From Cydia pomonella (lineage: Eukaryota > Arthropoda > Insecta > Lepidoptera > Tortricidae): a stretch of DNA of 64,000 nt. The notes below the pieces were generated by a model. That model saw nothing but the letters and a program-made list of their open reading frames with translations. It ran no database searches and was not told the origin of the DNA. Positions 44,649 to 55,719 of this stretch are shown here, piece after piece. Position 1 is the first letter of the stretch. Every line of letters begins with the position of its first letter. The position numbers were made by a program, and so were the translations under genes. Location: NCBI RefSeq assembly GCF_033807575.1, contig NC_084716.1, positions 4,650,001 to 4,714,000 of the forward strand, read 5' to 3'.

Positions 44649-45580
44649 TTATTTCACAGAGTACTTTTATATATAACGGAACGTCTTATTTCTTGCAAGA
44701 GAGGCCGGATTATTCACTTGTGCGTGTCTAATTCGTAATGACCAAGAAATACCACATTAATTTTATTACAGTATTAATTTTACATTATACACGGGGCTAT
44801 TTTCCAGAAGATAAAAAAAAAAAAAAAAAAGATAAAGATTTCAATGAAGTAGTGAAGTAGCATTTAATGACAGGAGTGAGGTCTGATTTCAAGTTTTAAA
44901 GTGTTCGAATGTGCTGTCTTATTTGTGACTCGAATGGTTGTGCTTGATCAATGCCGTTAACATAGCATAAAACCTATATTATATGCTCTTTGCTAAGTAA
45001 CTTCATGGAGTGGTTTGTAAATTTTGGTGATCCTGTCCTTTGCCTTACTTTTTTTTTATAGAGTCATACTTGTTGTTGTATAAGGGAATTGAATGAGATT
45101 TTTATTAAAAGGCTTTGTGGATCTGACTCAGCATCAGCATGTGATTAGTGTTATTGTTTATATCAGTTGAAGGAACAATTTGGGGTAAACAATAAACTTC
45201 ACTAGATATTCTGCTTCGTCAAGATGTTAATTTTCACAAAAAGCCACTATTAGCAAATTCATATTAACTTGATTAAGTATATTAAATAATATTACAGTAT
45301 TGTGTGCTTATTTTAAAACAGGGTTAGTGTCAAATATACACTTATTGTCAAATTATCTTCAAAATTGTAAAATAGGTAACTAATAAAATAATAATGATTG
45401 TACTTTAGCTGTCTCATTAAATTAGCTACAGGTATTCTTCCAACTTAAACAATGTTTTAATAATAACATCAAGTATCATGTTAGGAAAACAAAGTTCGGT
45501 TTCATCATGATTTAAAACATCAAAGAAATATTTCCATAGTTTTAAATTATGATTATTGTTTTTTATACTACATTGGTGGC
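44649..45580. other. Noncoding stretch
   Basis: AT-rich sequence with an A-run of about 18 bases at 44813-44830. Nothing else is recognised. Confidence 0.5.
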
Positions 45581-45584
45581 AAAC

Positions 45585-45960
45585 AAGCATATGGCCCGCC
45601 TGATGGTAAGCAGTCTCCGTAGCCTATGTACATTGCCGGATTTAGAGGTCTGGAGGCCTCCGGCAATAAAGGAGTGGAGGCCCTGGCCCCAAATTATTTT
45701 CCAAAAAAAAAGGTAAATTTTTTGCCCCTCTTTTGTGGAGACCCCGGGCCTGGAGCCCTGGTTGCCCTCCCCTAAATCTGGCCCTGCCTATGTACGCCTG
45801 CAACTCCAGAGGTGTTAGATGCTGATCCTAACACCCCACACCCTCATTGAGCTCTGCCAACCTTACTCACCGACAGGAACACAACACTTTGAGTAGGGTC
45901 TAGTGTTATTTGGCTGTGGTTTTCTGTAAGATGGAGGTACTTCCCCAGGTGGGCTCTATC
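45585..45960 (-). mobile_element. LINE 3' end, split by a short hAT
   Basis: On the minus strand this contains GGAACACAACAC-complement, GTACATAGGCTACGGAGACT and GCCGGGCCATATGC-like sequence. It is the same 3' region found on the plus strand at 57090-57375. It is a 5'-truncated LINE tail of a type frequent in Lepidoptera. Confidence 0.7.
45631..45786. mobile_element. 156-bp hAT-type MITE
   Basis: The left end CATTGCCGGATTTAGAGG and the right end, read inward as CAGGGCCAGATTTAGGGG, are terminal repeats. CCTATGTA is duplicated at 45623-45630 and 45787-45794. It splits the LINE tail and its removal restores AGCCTATGTACGCC. Confidence 0.88.
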
Positions 45961-46652
45961 TATATAATATTTTTGAAGGCATTTATATCTAAGGATGGGC
46001 CTTACGAACAATAAGATTAGAGTCCTTAAATATATGTCAATGTTTGAAGGTAAATTAATGTTAGTGAAGAAAATTACAGTTATATTGTGGATTTTATTTC
46101 TAATTAATGACTTAGGGAAGTTTTAGCATTTTCTGTTGTTTTAGTCTGATAGGATGGTTGGTTTCATCAAAAAATTTATATTTTTACTGTGTACATACAA
46201 TTTTTAAGTTTTTTAAAATTGGTTTTCTGCTTTTGGTTAACTCTGAGGTCACCAGAAAGAAATTTTTGACTTGAAAAGATGAGATTTCAAGTTAAAATAT
46301 TCTTCCTAATTAATATTAGGAGACTAAGAACTTACTAAACTTTCTAGTAAAACAATTTTTAATGTAGTGTTGCTCCAGTAATGGAGGTCTTGTGGTTATT
46401 CCAAATTGTTTCAATGAATTTTATTATTCCTATTTAGGTGTCCTTACCTCCGTTTGAACCCATATCAGATAACACCCTTGTAACTCGGCTCTAATTAAGT
46501 GAATTTATCAACCAGTAGCGCCATCTATCGCGCCTCTCCTGTACTAATGTCGCCCGGTACCTAGCGCTCGGCTGCTTTCTCCTCAGTACGCTTTTGTAAC
46601 TCAGCCGAACAACACGTTTGCAAAGCAAGTTTAAAAAGATCGAGAAATTTGA
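45961..46652. other. Noncoding stretch
   Basis: AT-rich sequence between the LINE tail and the Transib-like element. No frame or repeat was recognised. Confidence 0.5.
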
Positions 46653-46657
46653 CATCG

Positions 46658-48499
46658 CACGGTGGGCTGGCCTTAGGCCATAACTCAAAAAAACGCATGT
46701 TGTATTTTTTGGTTTCCAATGACTGAATATTATTAGCTAATAAGTGTACTTTTATCAGGTATAAATAGATCCCGCATAACTAATTACTTTCATTCTCTAA
46801 CAATCCTTGAAAGTTAACGCAACTCCCGTTTGTACGCGCTCTCTTATCAAAGGCTCATTAAGTGAACGTCATTAGTAGTGAATTCCTGAGGCAATAGTGA
46901 TTTTAGTGATTATTATTAATATGGAGCTTAAAGAATCAGGTATGTTGTTTCATTTTATATACAAAGTATAATTTTTTCATTAAAAGTATATTTATTATAA
47001 TAGGTCTACGAGGTAACAAAAGTCATACAAACAGGATTAGAATATTTTGTTTACTTAAACTTCTAGTTATGTTTCGAATGAATTCTAACATTGAAAATAG
47101 TATTGTTTTGAAGCTTGATATCTCTAGATTAACGGCCATAAAAGATTATCTGCAGACGCCTGCGGCTTTGATAGTTACAAGACTACTACTCTTCGGTAAG
47201 CGAACGCGTAGCAGCTCTACGAAAATATTACGAATGACAATTCACCTTTTTTTTCTTTTTTTCAGATGACATGTACATCGCACCATTTACAAGAGGATTT
47301 ATATTCGAACAATGGCTACCTACGAGTGGTTCAGATATTGAAAGACGTCGTCAAGTGCTGCAATATTTAATACAAATGGTACCAAATGCAGAAAATGTGG
47401 ATACAAGTAATTTGAATAACGTCGTCACGTATATTTGCAATCGAATCCTGGTTTTTTGGAAATCTTCTGGGAGAAATACCACCGGCATACAGCAGAGCCT
47501 TATCGAAAGGTGCGGAACCATTTTGGAATGTATATCGTCTGGATACAAAATAAATGTACAAAAATTACAGGAATATGCCGTAGAAAGTGCAGAACAACTT
47601 TTGAATGCCTACAAATGGTATCCTTTGCCTGCATCCGTCCATAAAGTACTTTTGCATGGTGCAATTATAATAGAAAATGCTCTGGTACCTATTGGTGAAC
47701 TTTCCGAAGAAGCTGCAGAATCAAACAATAAAAATATAAAGTTGTTTCGGCGTAACCATACAAGAAAAATGTCTCGAGATGTCACCAACTCAGACCTTAT
47801 TCATAGGTTACTTCTGAACTCCGACCCAGTCATCAGTTCCAGTAGGAGATTACCTCGAAAAAAGAATCAACACTCTCCTTAGAAGCATTAAGTTTGTTAG
47901 ATTGTAAAGAATAGCGTAGATTTGACTTTTACTTATACAATTTTACTTTTTGTTTTCCTTTATTAATTTTCTGTGTTAGGCTAGAAAAATATTGTTTTTA
48001 TTACTATTTTATTTACAAGATTTATTTAACTTTTACATATATTTGTTCTTTAGTATATATTATACGAAATAAAAGTTTTTTTTACTTATTTTCTGTTAAT
48101 AAACAGTTATAAGTAACATACACATTTAAGGACTTACTAACTTTAATTCTACATATATTAATCTGAATTTTTGGTTAGTTTTTATTTAACTATGCTTGTC
48201 TGTTAGCATAATAGGTATATTATAATATTATACATACACATATTTTATTAATGTATTAGTATTAAAATGTAAATAATGTTAATTAACATAGATATTTAAG
48301 AATTAACTTTTATATTATTAAGAGAATGACTTTTTTGTTAGAATTTATGAATATATTTTGCATGCAATATACCCTAACACGTTTTTTTTTTAATATACAA
48401 CCTACTTAATAATTGTATTTAAAGAAAAAGTAGAAGAAATCAGGAAAAATCATAAAATATTAGTTATGGCCGCCTTCCCTTGGCGCGCAGCCCACCGTG
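46658..48499 (+). mobile_element. Compact Transib-like element
   Basis: The ends are CACGGTGGGCTG at 46658 and its complement at 48488-48499. The 5-bp target CATCG is duplicated at 46653-46657 and 48500-48504. CACNRTG-type ends and a 5-bp C/G-framed duplication are the hallmarks of Transib. A second shared block GGCCATAACT lies 11 bases inside the left heptamer and 21 bases inside the right one. The 1842-bp element encodes one short spliced protein resembling the end of Transib/RAG1, so it is an internally deleted copy of a roughly 3-kb parent. Confidence 0.8.
46921..47882 (+). CDS. Transib/RAG1-like protein, C-terminal catalytic part only
   Basis: There are three exons: 46921-46939 (MELKES), 47004-47195 and 47266-47882. 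Introns have GTATGT...ATAATAG and GTAAGC...TTTCAG ends and are 64 and 70 bp. Splicing gives 275 residues. PLPASVHKVLLHGAIIIENA, IGELSEEAAESNNKNIKLFR, RKMSRDVTNSDLIHRLLLNS and a Lys-rich end follow the order seen at the C-terminus of Transib transposases and RAG1. There the Glu before the xNK motif is the third catalytic acid. The two catalytic Asp residues and the N-terminal domains are missing, so it cannot cut DNA alone. The preserved splicing suggests recent loss or selection. Family assignment rests on motif order, not an alignment. Confidence 0.65.
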
Positions 48500-48539
48500 C
48501 ATCGTGATAATTATTTTGGATAACTCAAGCTTCGTGACA

Positions 48540-48770
48540 TTCCGCTCAGTGCCCATGGCCCAGCGATGAGACGCAGGGACCTCCTATAGGCACCGTCATG
48601 ATGCCACACGGCGTCGTCCCGTGAGACGACATGCTTTGATATTCCGCTCGGTGCCCATGGCCCAGCGACGAGACATGGCGTCGTCCCGTGAGACGACATG
48701 GCGTCATCCCATGAGACCTAATGGCGTCGTCCCGTGAGACGACATGATGTCGCCCCGTAAGACGATTTAA
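48540..48770. repeat. Hairpin-forming 21-23-bp repeats
   Basis: GGCGTCGTCCCGTGAGACGAC recurs at about 48603, 48667, 48690 (variant), 48721 and 48745 (variant). Each can fold as GTCGTC...GACGAC. Two longer units (CGCTCRGTGCCCATGGCCCAGCGA) at 48542 and 48645 show that the array grew by duplication. It starts about 40 bases beyond the Transib right end. Confidence 0.8.
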
Positions 48771-49126
48771 TTAGAAATGACATACAAAGTCTAGGCGTTG
48801 TCTTGTTAGACAAAAAACGTTGCCTCATGGCCTACCATTTTTATGGTGGCGAACGTTTAGATGGTCGCTTTATTGTTCGTTATCTGCACGGTCGGGGTCT
48901 TCAATATTATATGATAACAGGTTAGCACACTCTACTAGACATTTTCTGTGTAGGTATACTCTATCCACGTTAACGAGCTAGTATAACGGTCTCTCTTTTG
49001 CACTTTTGTATGCAGATGAAAAGGACAAAAAAAGGCAGTGGGCGTAAACAATGGTACCTCGCTGTCCGGCCCGGCTTACATGCCGTCGCTCGGAATATAT
49101 ATTTTTATATTCCTTATGGTTATAAT

Positions 49127-49311
49127 CATACATCGGGGTTTCTGGTGCGAGAATATTAAATAATTACCAAACTACGAGTATGAATTAAAAATAGGTAGTA
49201 AGCACTAAAACTGCTTAGAAATGTTAAAATAGTAGGTATCGGTTTTTGGTTATTACCGTTTTTTTTGGCTAATGTCAAACATTAGCACGGCACCAAAAAC
49301 CCCGATGTATG
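49127..49311. mobile_element. 185-bp MITE-like inverted repeat
   Basis: Arms 49127-49148 and 49290-49311 (CATACATCGGGGTTTCTGGT onward) are complementary except for one base. Flanks GTTATAAT and GTTAATAT agree at six of eight positions, so a target duplication is only suggestive. Confidence 0.65.
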
Positions 49312-49567
49312 GTTAATATTTATATTTATTTTATATTCTTTTTGGTTTATTTTAAAGGACCAACTGAATATTTATGATCAATAGTGAAATAACGAATTGG
49401 CGGACTTAAATTTAATGCTTAAGGCACCATAAGTATGTATATTAATATTACGGAATTCAAAGTTACAAAACTAAAACTATCTATTGGTCATAAATATGAA
49501 ATTAAAAAATAGTTACTGGATAGTCACAATATTTAACTAAATAGGTATCTGGCTACATATAACAGTA

Positions 49568-50907
49568 TTAATAAAACCAGGTGTTTGTTAATAAAAATAT
49601 TTCATCCATCTCCGATGCACTAGAATCATTTTCTAAATTTATTATAAATCTATCCAGCGGTTCGACTATACTCATTTTTGTTTCTACCACTTCTATTACG
49701 TGCTTGATGCATTTCTTCCATGACTCAGCATTTACTTTAGAAATACCTTCCCGGAGTAACTGTTTCACTTCCGCTAGTTTGAAAGTTTTATTATTGTTGG
49801 CTACGTAACCCTTGACTTGCGACCAAATCATCTCTATCGGATTCAATTCGCAGTGATAAGGGGGTAATCGTAGCACTGTTTTATTTCTTTGTTTCGCTAT
49901 TTCATCTACAACAAACGCCTCATACCTATTTTTATGAGCTCTTACAATATCCAATAAATCTTTTTTGTTCATATTAATTGTAAATAAGTTCCTTTCCTTT
50001 AACCAATCAATGATTTCATTCTTTCGTGATTGTGTGTTGGGTACCTTTTCTATTTTTCTTGAATGGTATGGGGCGTTATCTAGAACAATTACAGAGCACC
50101 TGCGTGAACCATTCTTCAAATACCTCCGCGTTCATGTCTTGATGATAATTTCCTTTGTTCTTTGATTCAAACTAATAGGCCGCCTTCAACAAATCCGTCT
50201 TCACTTCCAATGTGTGTTACGATTAGCCGCTTTCCCTTGCCTGCAAAAATAAATTATTTTTTTATTTATTCTATTTATCTTGTTAAGTTATTACAAGAAT
50301 GATAACTCACCTGATGGATTTCTCAAGCCAGAAGATAAACCATTTATCATAGCATGTCTTGCATTTTGGATCGTCGAGTCAAGCCAAATTAAGCTTTTAG
50401 TGTGACCCTCGTTTACCCACGTTTCATCCAAGTAGAAAATCTTTTTTCCCGCTGCTCTCGCTTCCTTCAAACTTTTTGAATAATTTCGCCTCCAATATTG
50501 TAGATCTTCTCGATCATTCATAAGACTATTGCGACTTCTTTTAATAAACTTGAATCCAATATGTCTTAATAACTTATGAAGTGTAGACCGCTTATAATTT
50601 TCTAGAGTTGTATCGCTGTTGACCACGTTCAAAATTTTGGTTAGTGTCGGGATTTCATTCCGTGAAAAAAACTCGTGCACTATTCTTCGCAATGCGTTTT
50701 AAGTAAAGCTGGCCATTGTGTTTAGCACAGTTTTGCGCTGTCTTTCTTTTTTAGGTGTAAAAGGACATTATTCGTTTTTTTTTCTTTTACAATTTTGTAC
50801 ACTGATACCCAATGGATACCTAATAACGACGCAACAGTCTTCGCAATTTCATTGTGTGAGGCATCTGGAGTCTCTCGTATAAAAGTGTCAAACAAATTGC
50901 ATATCAT
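49568..50907 (-). pseudogene. Tc1/mariner-related transposase with DD81E spacing
   Basis: An N-terminal HTH-like piece (HNEIAKTVASLLGIHWVSVY, 50860-50790) precedes a frameshift or stop near 50720. The first Asp is in IFYLDETWVNEG (near 50420). An intron (50241-50310, GTGAGT...TTTTGCAG) follows, then GSEDGFVEGG and a 2-base loss near 50170. The last frame holds the second Asp in VIVLDNAPYHSR and Glu in CELNPIEMIWSQVKG. Eighty-one residues lie between that Asp and Glu, against 34-41 in classic Tc1/mariner. Residues after LDNAPYHS include an extra basic HTH-sized insertion (SRKNEIIDWLKERN). I recall a Sailor (about DD82E) group with similar spacing. Confidence 0.75.
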
Positions 50908-50914
50908 CTATGTC

Positions 50915-52074
50915 TATGCCAGGCTTCTAATACATTTTGTGTCCGCGGAACACTACTCTGAAAAGTATGCCACACTGACCACATTTCAGGTAGAAAACTT
51001 TGTCCCGTGATATAATATTTGTAAAACCACTCTGTGACGGCCGTTGATTCATCGCATTAGAATTGATCTTTGCACCATGTCGAATGCACTGGGTATTTCT
51101 TCAGCAGGAAGGAAAGGTAGAGCGAGAAGATGCCGTATCCGAACTGCGAAATCGATATCTTCAGTATACTTTTTCACTAATCCTGTCAACTGTATGTGCT
51201 TCCATATATTTTGGCACAAATGAAAATAACATCCTTTATGTTGGCTTTCTGGGAATATTTTTTTGATGGCATTGATAGTTGCTATCTCAAAGTCAGTGAT
51301 AATGAACGATGGAGAAAAGTTAATCTCATATTTGACTGCTTGTTGGATAACCAGCTGAAGATAGTAATAATAAGATCTCTCAGTTGTGTGTGACAATAGC
51401 CCAAAAACTAAAGGCACGATAATGTTGCCCACCTGACCGTGAATTGAGTATATTTGCTGGAAAGGTTTAGGACAACATTTAAATGTTCCGTCCACAATTA
51501 CAAAAGCAGATTCATTCAATAACATTATATTTTCTGCTGTTAAAAACAGTATAACTCTTTCACCGTCTTCATATAGATCAGCCATGAAAAAAGGCCTGTC
51601 ATTGACTTTGCACATCTCTTCAGTAAGTACCACATCATCTATAGACTTAGGAATTTTAGGCTGGCCCTTGGTTCTGGTTCTGTGTATAATCTGCCTCAAA
51701 GCTTCATTACTCTGAAGAAACGGCCCACTGGTAGCAGGAAAATAGCTTGTGCACGATTGTATAATTTGAACAGGTGCTTCTAACGAATCTTTTGCTCTAC
51801 ACTTGATTGAATGATTTAGTTTCAATTTTATCAGGTTTTCTGGGTCACTTGCATGGTTATGATCTCTGGAATTTTGATACTCTATTACATGCCTTTCATT
51901 TTGTAATTTAGTTTTTAGTGCATTCGGACATTTAGACGCGTTTTTCTTCAAACAGCTCCAGTAACAGACTTCTTGTCTTTGTTTATTTATAGAATATAAA
52001 TAGCCGTCCGAAAAAATAAGATCTTTACCACGCTGCGACTTAATTATTTCTGCAAATCTTATTTGCATGGACAT
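50915..52074 (-). pseudogene. FLYWCH-MULE transposase remnant
   Basis: A FLYWCH-type zinc finger at residues 10-75 (DGYLYSINKQRQEVCYWSC, KCPNALKT, YQNSRDHNHAS) is followed by the MULE domain at about 185-320. First Asp is in FVIVDGTFKCCP, then VPLVFGLLSHTTE, second Asp in FIITDFEIATI, and the Cys/His pair in KGCYFHLCQN. The 341-residue frame ends at 51049. The continuation (STAVTEWFYKYYITG, PEMWSVWHTFQ, RTQNVLEAWHRH) is in another frame to about 50915, where the DD81E remnant begins. The 3' catalytic Glu region lies across the frameshift. No terminal repeats were found. Confidence 0.85.
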
Positions 52075-52618
52075 TTTTATTAATCAGATATAAGTTACTC
52101 TATGATAGGCAGACGTAATAAAAAAAAAATATTTTGACAATCGATGACATCAGATAACTCTTTAAAAAATATTGAAGTATCTTGGCCAGTAATAAACATA
52201 ATTGTAAATAAGATGCAGGTTATATAGTCCGTATAAGCTAACTGTGCACTGTGCACCGATTTGAATAGATCAAGAGTCGAGATATAATACATATGTCTAT
52301 TAACTACTGATAGTCGCGTCCTATCCAGAGGACTCAACGAAATTTGATTATTACCTACACATTATTTTAACTGTTCTAAGCGAAAAAATACAAATGTAGG
52401 TATATAATGTATCCGCTTAACAAACAAGTCATTAGTTTAAATCACACAATCAATGTATGATTCAAGTCAATGGTATAACCATGAAGGTATATATCTACGT
52501 CCGTGGGTATGACACAAATAAGACAACGAGGCGACGGACTTAATGCCATATATGTCATTTGTCTACCAGTCGATCATTACATTACCTAATCAATATCAAA
52601 CTGGACATAAATAAAAAG

Positions 52619-52912
52619 CCATAATATTTCGCACAAACGATGGTTCGCTCAAACGGCACATCGTATAGTCGTGCAACGCCTAATAATATTTTGTACGAGC
52701 GATAGTTCGCTAAAATGGCACATCGTATAGTCGTGTAGCGCCCTAATAATACTTCGTACTAGTGATGGTTCGCACAAATGGCACGTTGTGTAATCGTGCA
52801 CCGTTTAATAATCTTTCGCATGAGCAATATTTCTCACAAATGGCATGTACAATCGTCCATCGTCTAATTATACTTCGCGCTAACAATACTTCGCACGAGC
52901 GTATGTCGCACT
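52619..52912. repeat. Diverged 60-62-bp minisatellite
   Basis: About 4.7 copies start at roughly 52619, 52682, 52744, 52807 and 52866. Each has TAATAATATTTCGCACRARCGAT, then a GGCACATCGTATAGTCGTGC-type second half. Copies differ by 15-30 percent. There are no leader, spacers or cas genes, so it is not CRISPR. Confidence 0.85.
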
Positions 52913-53620
52913 CCAGTAGTAAACCCCGTTTTCCAGGGATCATAAAGACTTCTTTCAATTGCTTCTTTTTGTTCTGGTGATAATAGCTCAAAAACTTTGG
53001 CGGGTATTTTTCTTCCTTCGTGTTTAAATAAAAACAAAGTTTCGCTTCAGCTACATCTCCACTCTTCAGCCTTTTTTAAAAATCAAATTTTCATAATTCA
53101 AAACGGTGACATTTTTTTTTATCTGTTTTGATTAATTTTTTTCGAGTTCGTGGATTTTTTCTGTTATTTTCCGTATGTCGACGTTAAGGGACATTTATTA
53201 TATACCTTAAACCTGCAGAGTCTGTCCAGTTAAAAGTATTATTAAGGGGTAGGTAATCTAAAGGAATAAGATATAATGTAAACTACCATGGTAAGTAACA
53301 AAATCAAGATAAAAATGATGTTTACTTACATTCCTTTAGCAGCACGGGCTAACACACATACTCACGTTACGCAGCGTGGACTTGCAGAGTGAGTGTGAGC
53401 CGTATGCCAAAATCCGTTTTAAATAATGCGGAAATATGTTTGGTTACTTCCTGAGATGCTGCTGACAAATGGGGAATTATACTGATGCTTTGGTTTGCTA
53501 ACACTTATTTTTTATTATAGGAATCTGGTATTTTTTTCCATGCCTGGTCCTGGAGCCCTGAGCCGTAAATTTTAAATTATAAAAATATATTCGTTTGAAA
53601 GTTACAAGACAATTTTTACA
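52913..53620. other. Noncoding stretch
   Basis: No recognisable frame or repeat. The segment ends at the MITE at 53628. Confidence 0.45.
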
Positions 53621-53627
53621 CTTGGTA

Positions 53628-53813
53628 CAGTCAGCATCAAAACAACGCGCCAAAAGTATCTGATATTCCGGATAACTTTTCCAAATATAGAACAATTTCT
53701 AAAATTCGCGTTCAAAAGTATATCTTTTACGGTTTTAGTAGTTCTATATTAATGACATCACTTTTTGTTAAGCTGTTACAGAATAGTAGATACCCTACTT
53801 TTGATGCTGACTG
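53628..53813. mobile_element. 186-bp MITE with TA duplication
   Basis: CAGTCAGCATCAAAA at the left and its exact complement at the right are flanked by TA (53626-53627, 53814-53815). The perfect complementarity extends outward to GGTA/TACC. Tc1/mariner-type mobilisation is implied. Confidence 0.85.
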
Positions 53814-53817
53814 TACC

Positions 53818-55100
53818 TAATAGAGCTTGATAATGGACATGACCCTTTTTTGGTATTAGTTCACCTTCTTTTTTAAAAATAACTTAAGAATTATGTAAGA
53901 GATTTCCTCTGTTACGAAGGTCATCAGTTATTTGTCTTTTTCTCTGTTTTTGTTCTTTTGGATGGGGTTCATTGATTGACATGTAGGTTCGATAATACTT
54001 CTAACTCGTTTTTGTGATGTTTTAACAAATGACGCGTATAAGATATTCACAAAAAATACATGCCTTCTTTCGAACCCACCTTCAGGTCATCTTCTGTCCT
54101 TTTGCTATTGGTTGTTCAGGCTGTTTGTTTTCCAACTTTGAATTTGACTCTCCCGAATCGGCCTCAGCCTATAAAAGAAATATAATAAAATATTTATATC
54201 AAGAAATTATCATTCCAAGAGAAGCAGTACAATGATCCCCACACCAGGCTCCAGTCGCGGCGCGTGGAAATTTTGGCTAGGCAACTCGGAACAAAAAAAA
54301 ACACCTAACTTAACATTATGTACTTTTTTTCATGATAAAAGTGAAGCGTGCGCTAGTGGTGTCCTTGGGCGCAACCTTTTGCAGTTAGTGTATAGCCACT
54401 TTATATATAGTGTTGTAGAGGTAGTTTCTCGGAGAGGGGTGGGGCGTGCGGGATGAAGGCGAAAGCAAAGTCGAATTCGATGAAAGAGTATATTCCAGTC
54501 GGCGCTATGACTTAAGATTACCTAACAAACTAAAGTACTAGGCTGCCTAAGGCCAGCTAGCGTCCAATAAGGACAACTACCGACGCAAAGGTAACAATTG
54601 AATTTATATTAAATACTAATAACAAGAAGGCCCGGAGTGGTCCCGAATGGTACACAATCCGTGCAAGCTCCTAACTAATCTCCACAATAACATTACTTGG
54701 TGTAACGGGTCCTTATACTAATAAAAATCTTAACACCGCCATGTAGAATTACTATACGCACTGTACAATGACATCTAGCGGTGAATTAGGTAAACGGCTA
54801 CGTTGTACATGGCCATTGTTTTTTTATGTGTGAAACTATTTGTATTCATGCAATATATTTTTAGAAACATGTTGCGTGATGTTATATAATTTTTACAGGT
54901 TTCAGAAGTAAGAAATGATAGGCCTACTAACGCGATCTAGGTGTACATAGGTGTATTATTTATATGAGGTGACAAGGGTACATTGTTCTATATCTAGATT
55001 TGCTACGTTTTAGTAAAAATCTAAGTAGTATGAAACGCAAGGTGTCATAATTTTAAGGCTTTGAGAACATTGAAATTTAAGTATAAACATACACAGAAAA
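53818..55100. other. No supported gene
   Basis: Short frames at 54029-54456 have no recognisable motif. There is no convincing LTR or TIR. Confidence 0.45.
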
Positions 55101-55120
55101 AAAAAATACTTGAAACAAAT

Positions 55121-55687
55121 AATATTATTTGATTCAAGATCTTTTCTAATTTCGATATAAGGAAACTCGAAAATATCTTCGACCAAGACATAAAATGTCT
55201 CGTATTATAGATCTTGAGCCAAGAACTAATTTCTCATATCAAATAACCAATTATTTCTTGTACCAAAAGCTGAACATTATAACCTCAAGATATAAACTAT
55301 TTCAATTGAAGTATTTATCATTCTTCTACTAAGACTGAAAAGTTCTCTGAACAAGATTGGTAGTATTTTGTCCCGAAGTAGATGTGGATTTGAATCGAGT
55401 ATGTGCGATCTTAGAACAAGAACTAGACGATCTTAAGTTAATTAGCATCGCTACTTGGAACAAGATTCTATTGATCTTAGTAGAAGAAAAATAATACTTT
55501 ATTTAAAATGGTTTCTATCTTGAGGTTACAATGTTTATTTTTTGATACAAGAAATAATTGTTATTTGATACAAGAAAGTAGTTCTTGGCTTAAGATCTAT
55601 AATACGAGACATTTTATGTCTTGCGTGAAGACATTTTCGAGTTTCCTTATATCGAAATTAGAAAAGATCTTAAATCAAATAATATTT
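55121..55687. repeat. Large foldback repeat, roughly 200-bp arms
   Basis: The left arm (55121-55332) and right arm (about 55480-55687) are imperfect complements: AATATTATTTGATTCAAGAT, ATATAAGGAAACTCGAAAAT and ATAAAATGTCTCGTATTATA all recur inverted. The loop is about 150 bases. A short frame at 55508-55702 lies inside an arm and is not a gene. Confidence 0.85.
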
Positions 55688-55719
55688 TCTTTCTTTTTTT
55701 AAAAGCTAAATAATTTGAC

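Noticed and set aside
52619..52912. CRISPR-like look of regularly spaced repeats
   Set aside because: Unit boundaries drift, there are no unique spacers, and the context is eukaryotic. It is a minisatellite.
55508..55702. 64-codon frame
   Set aside because: It falls within one arm of the foldback repeat and has no recognisable protein signal.
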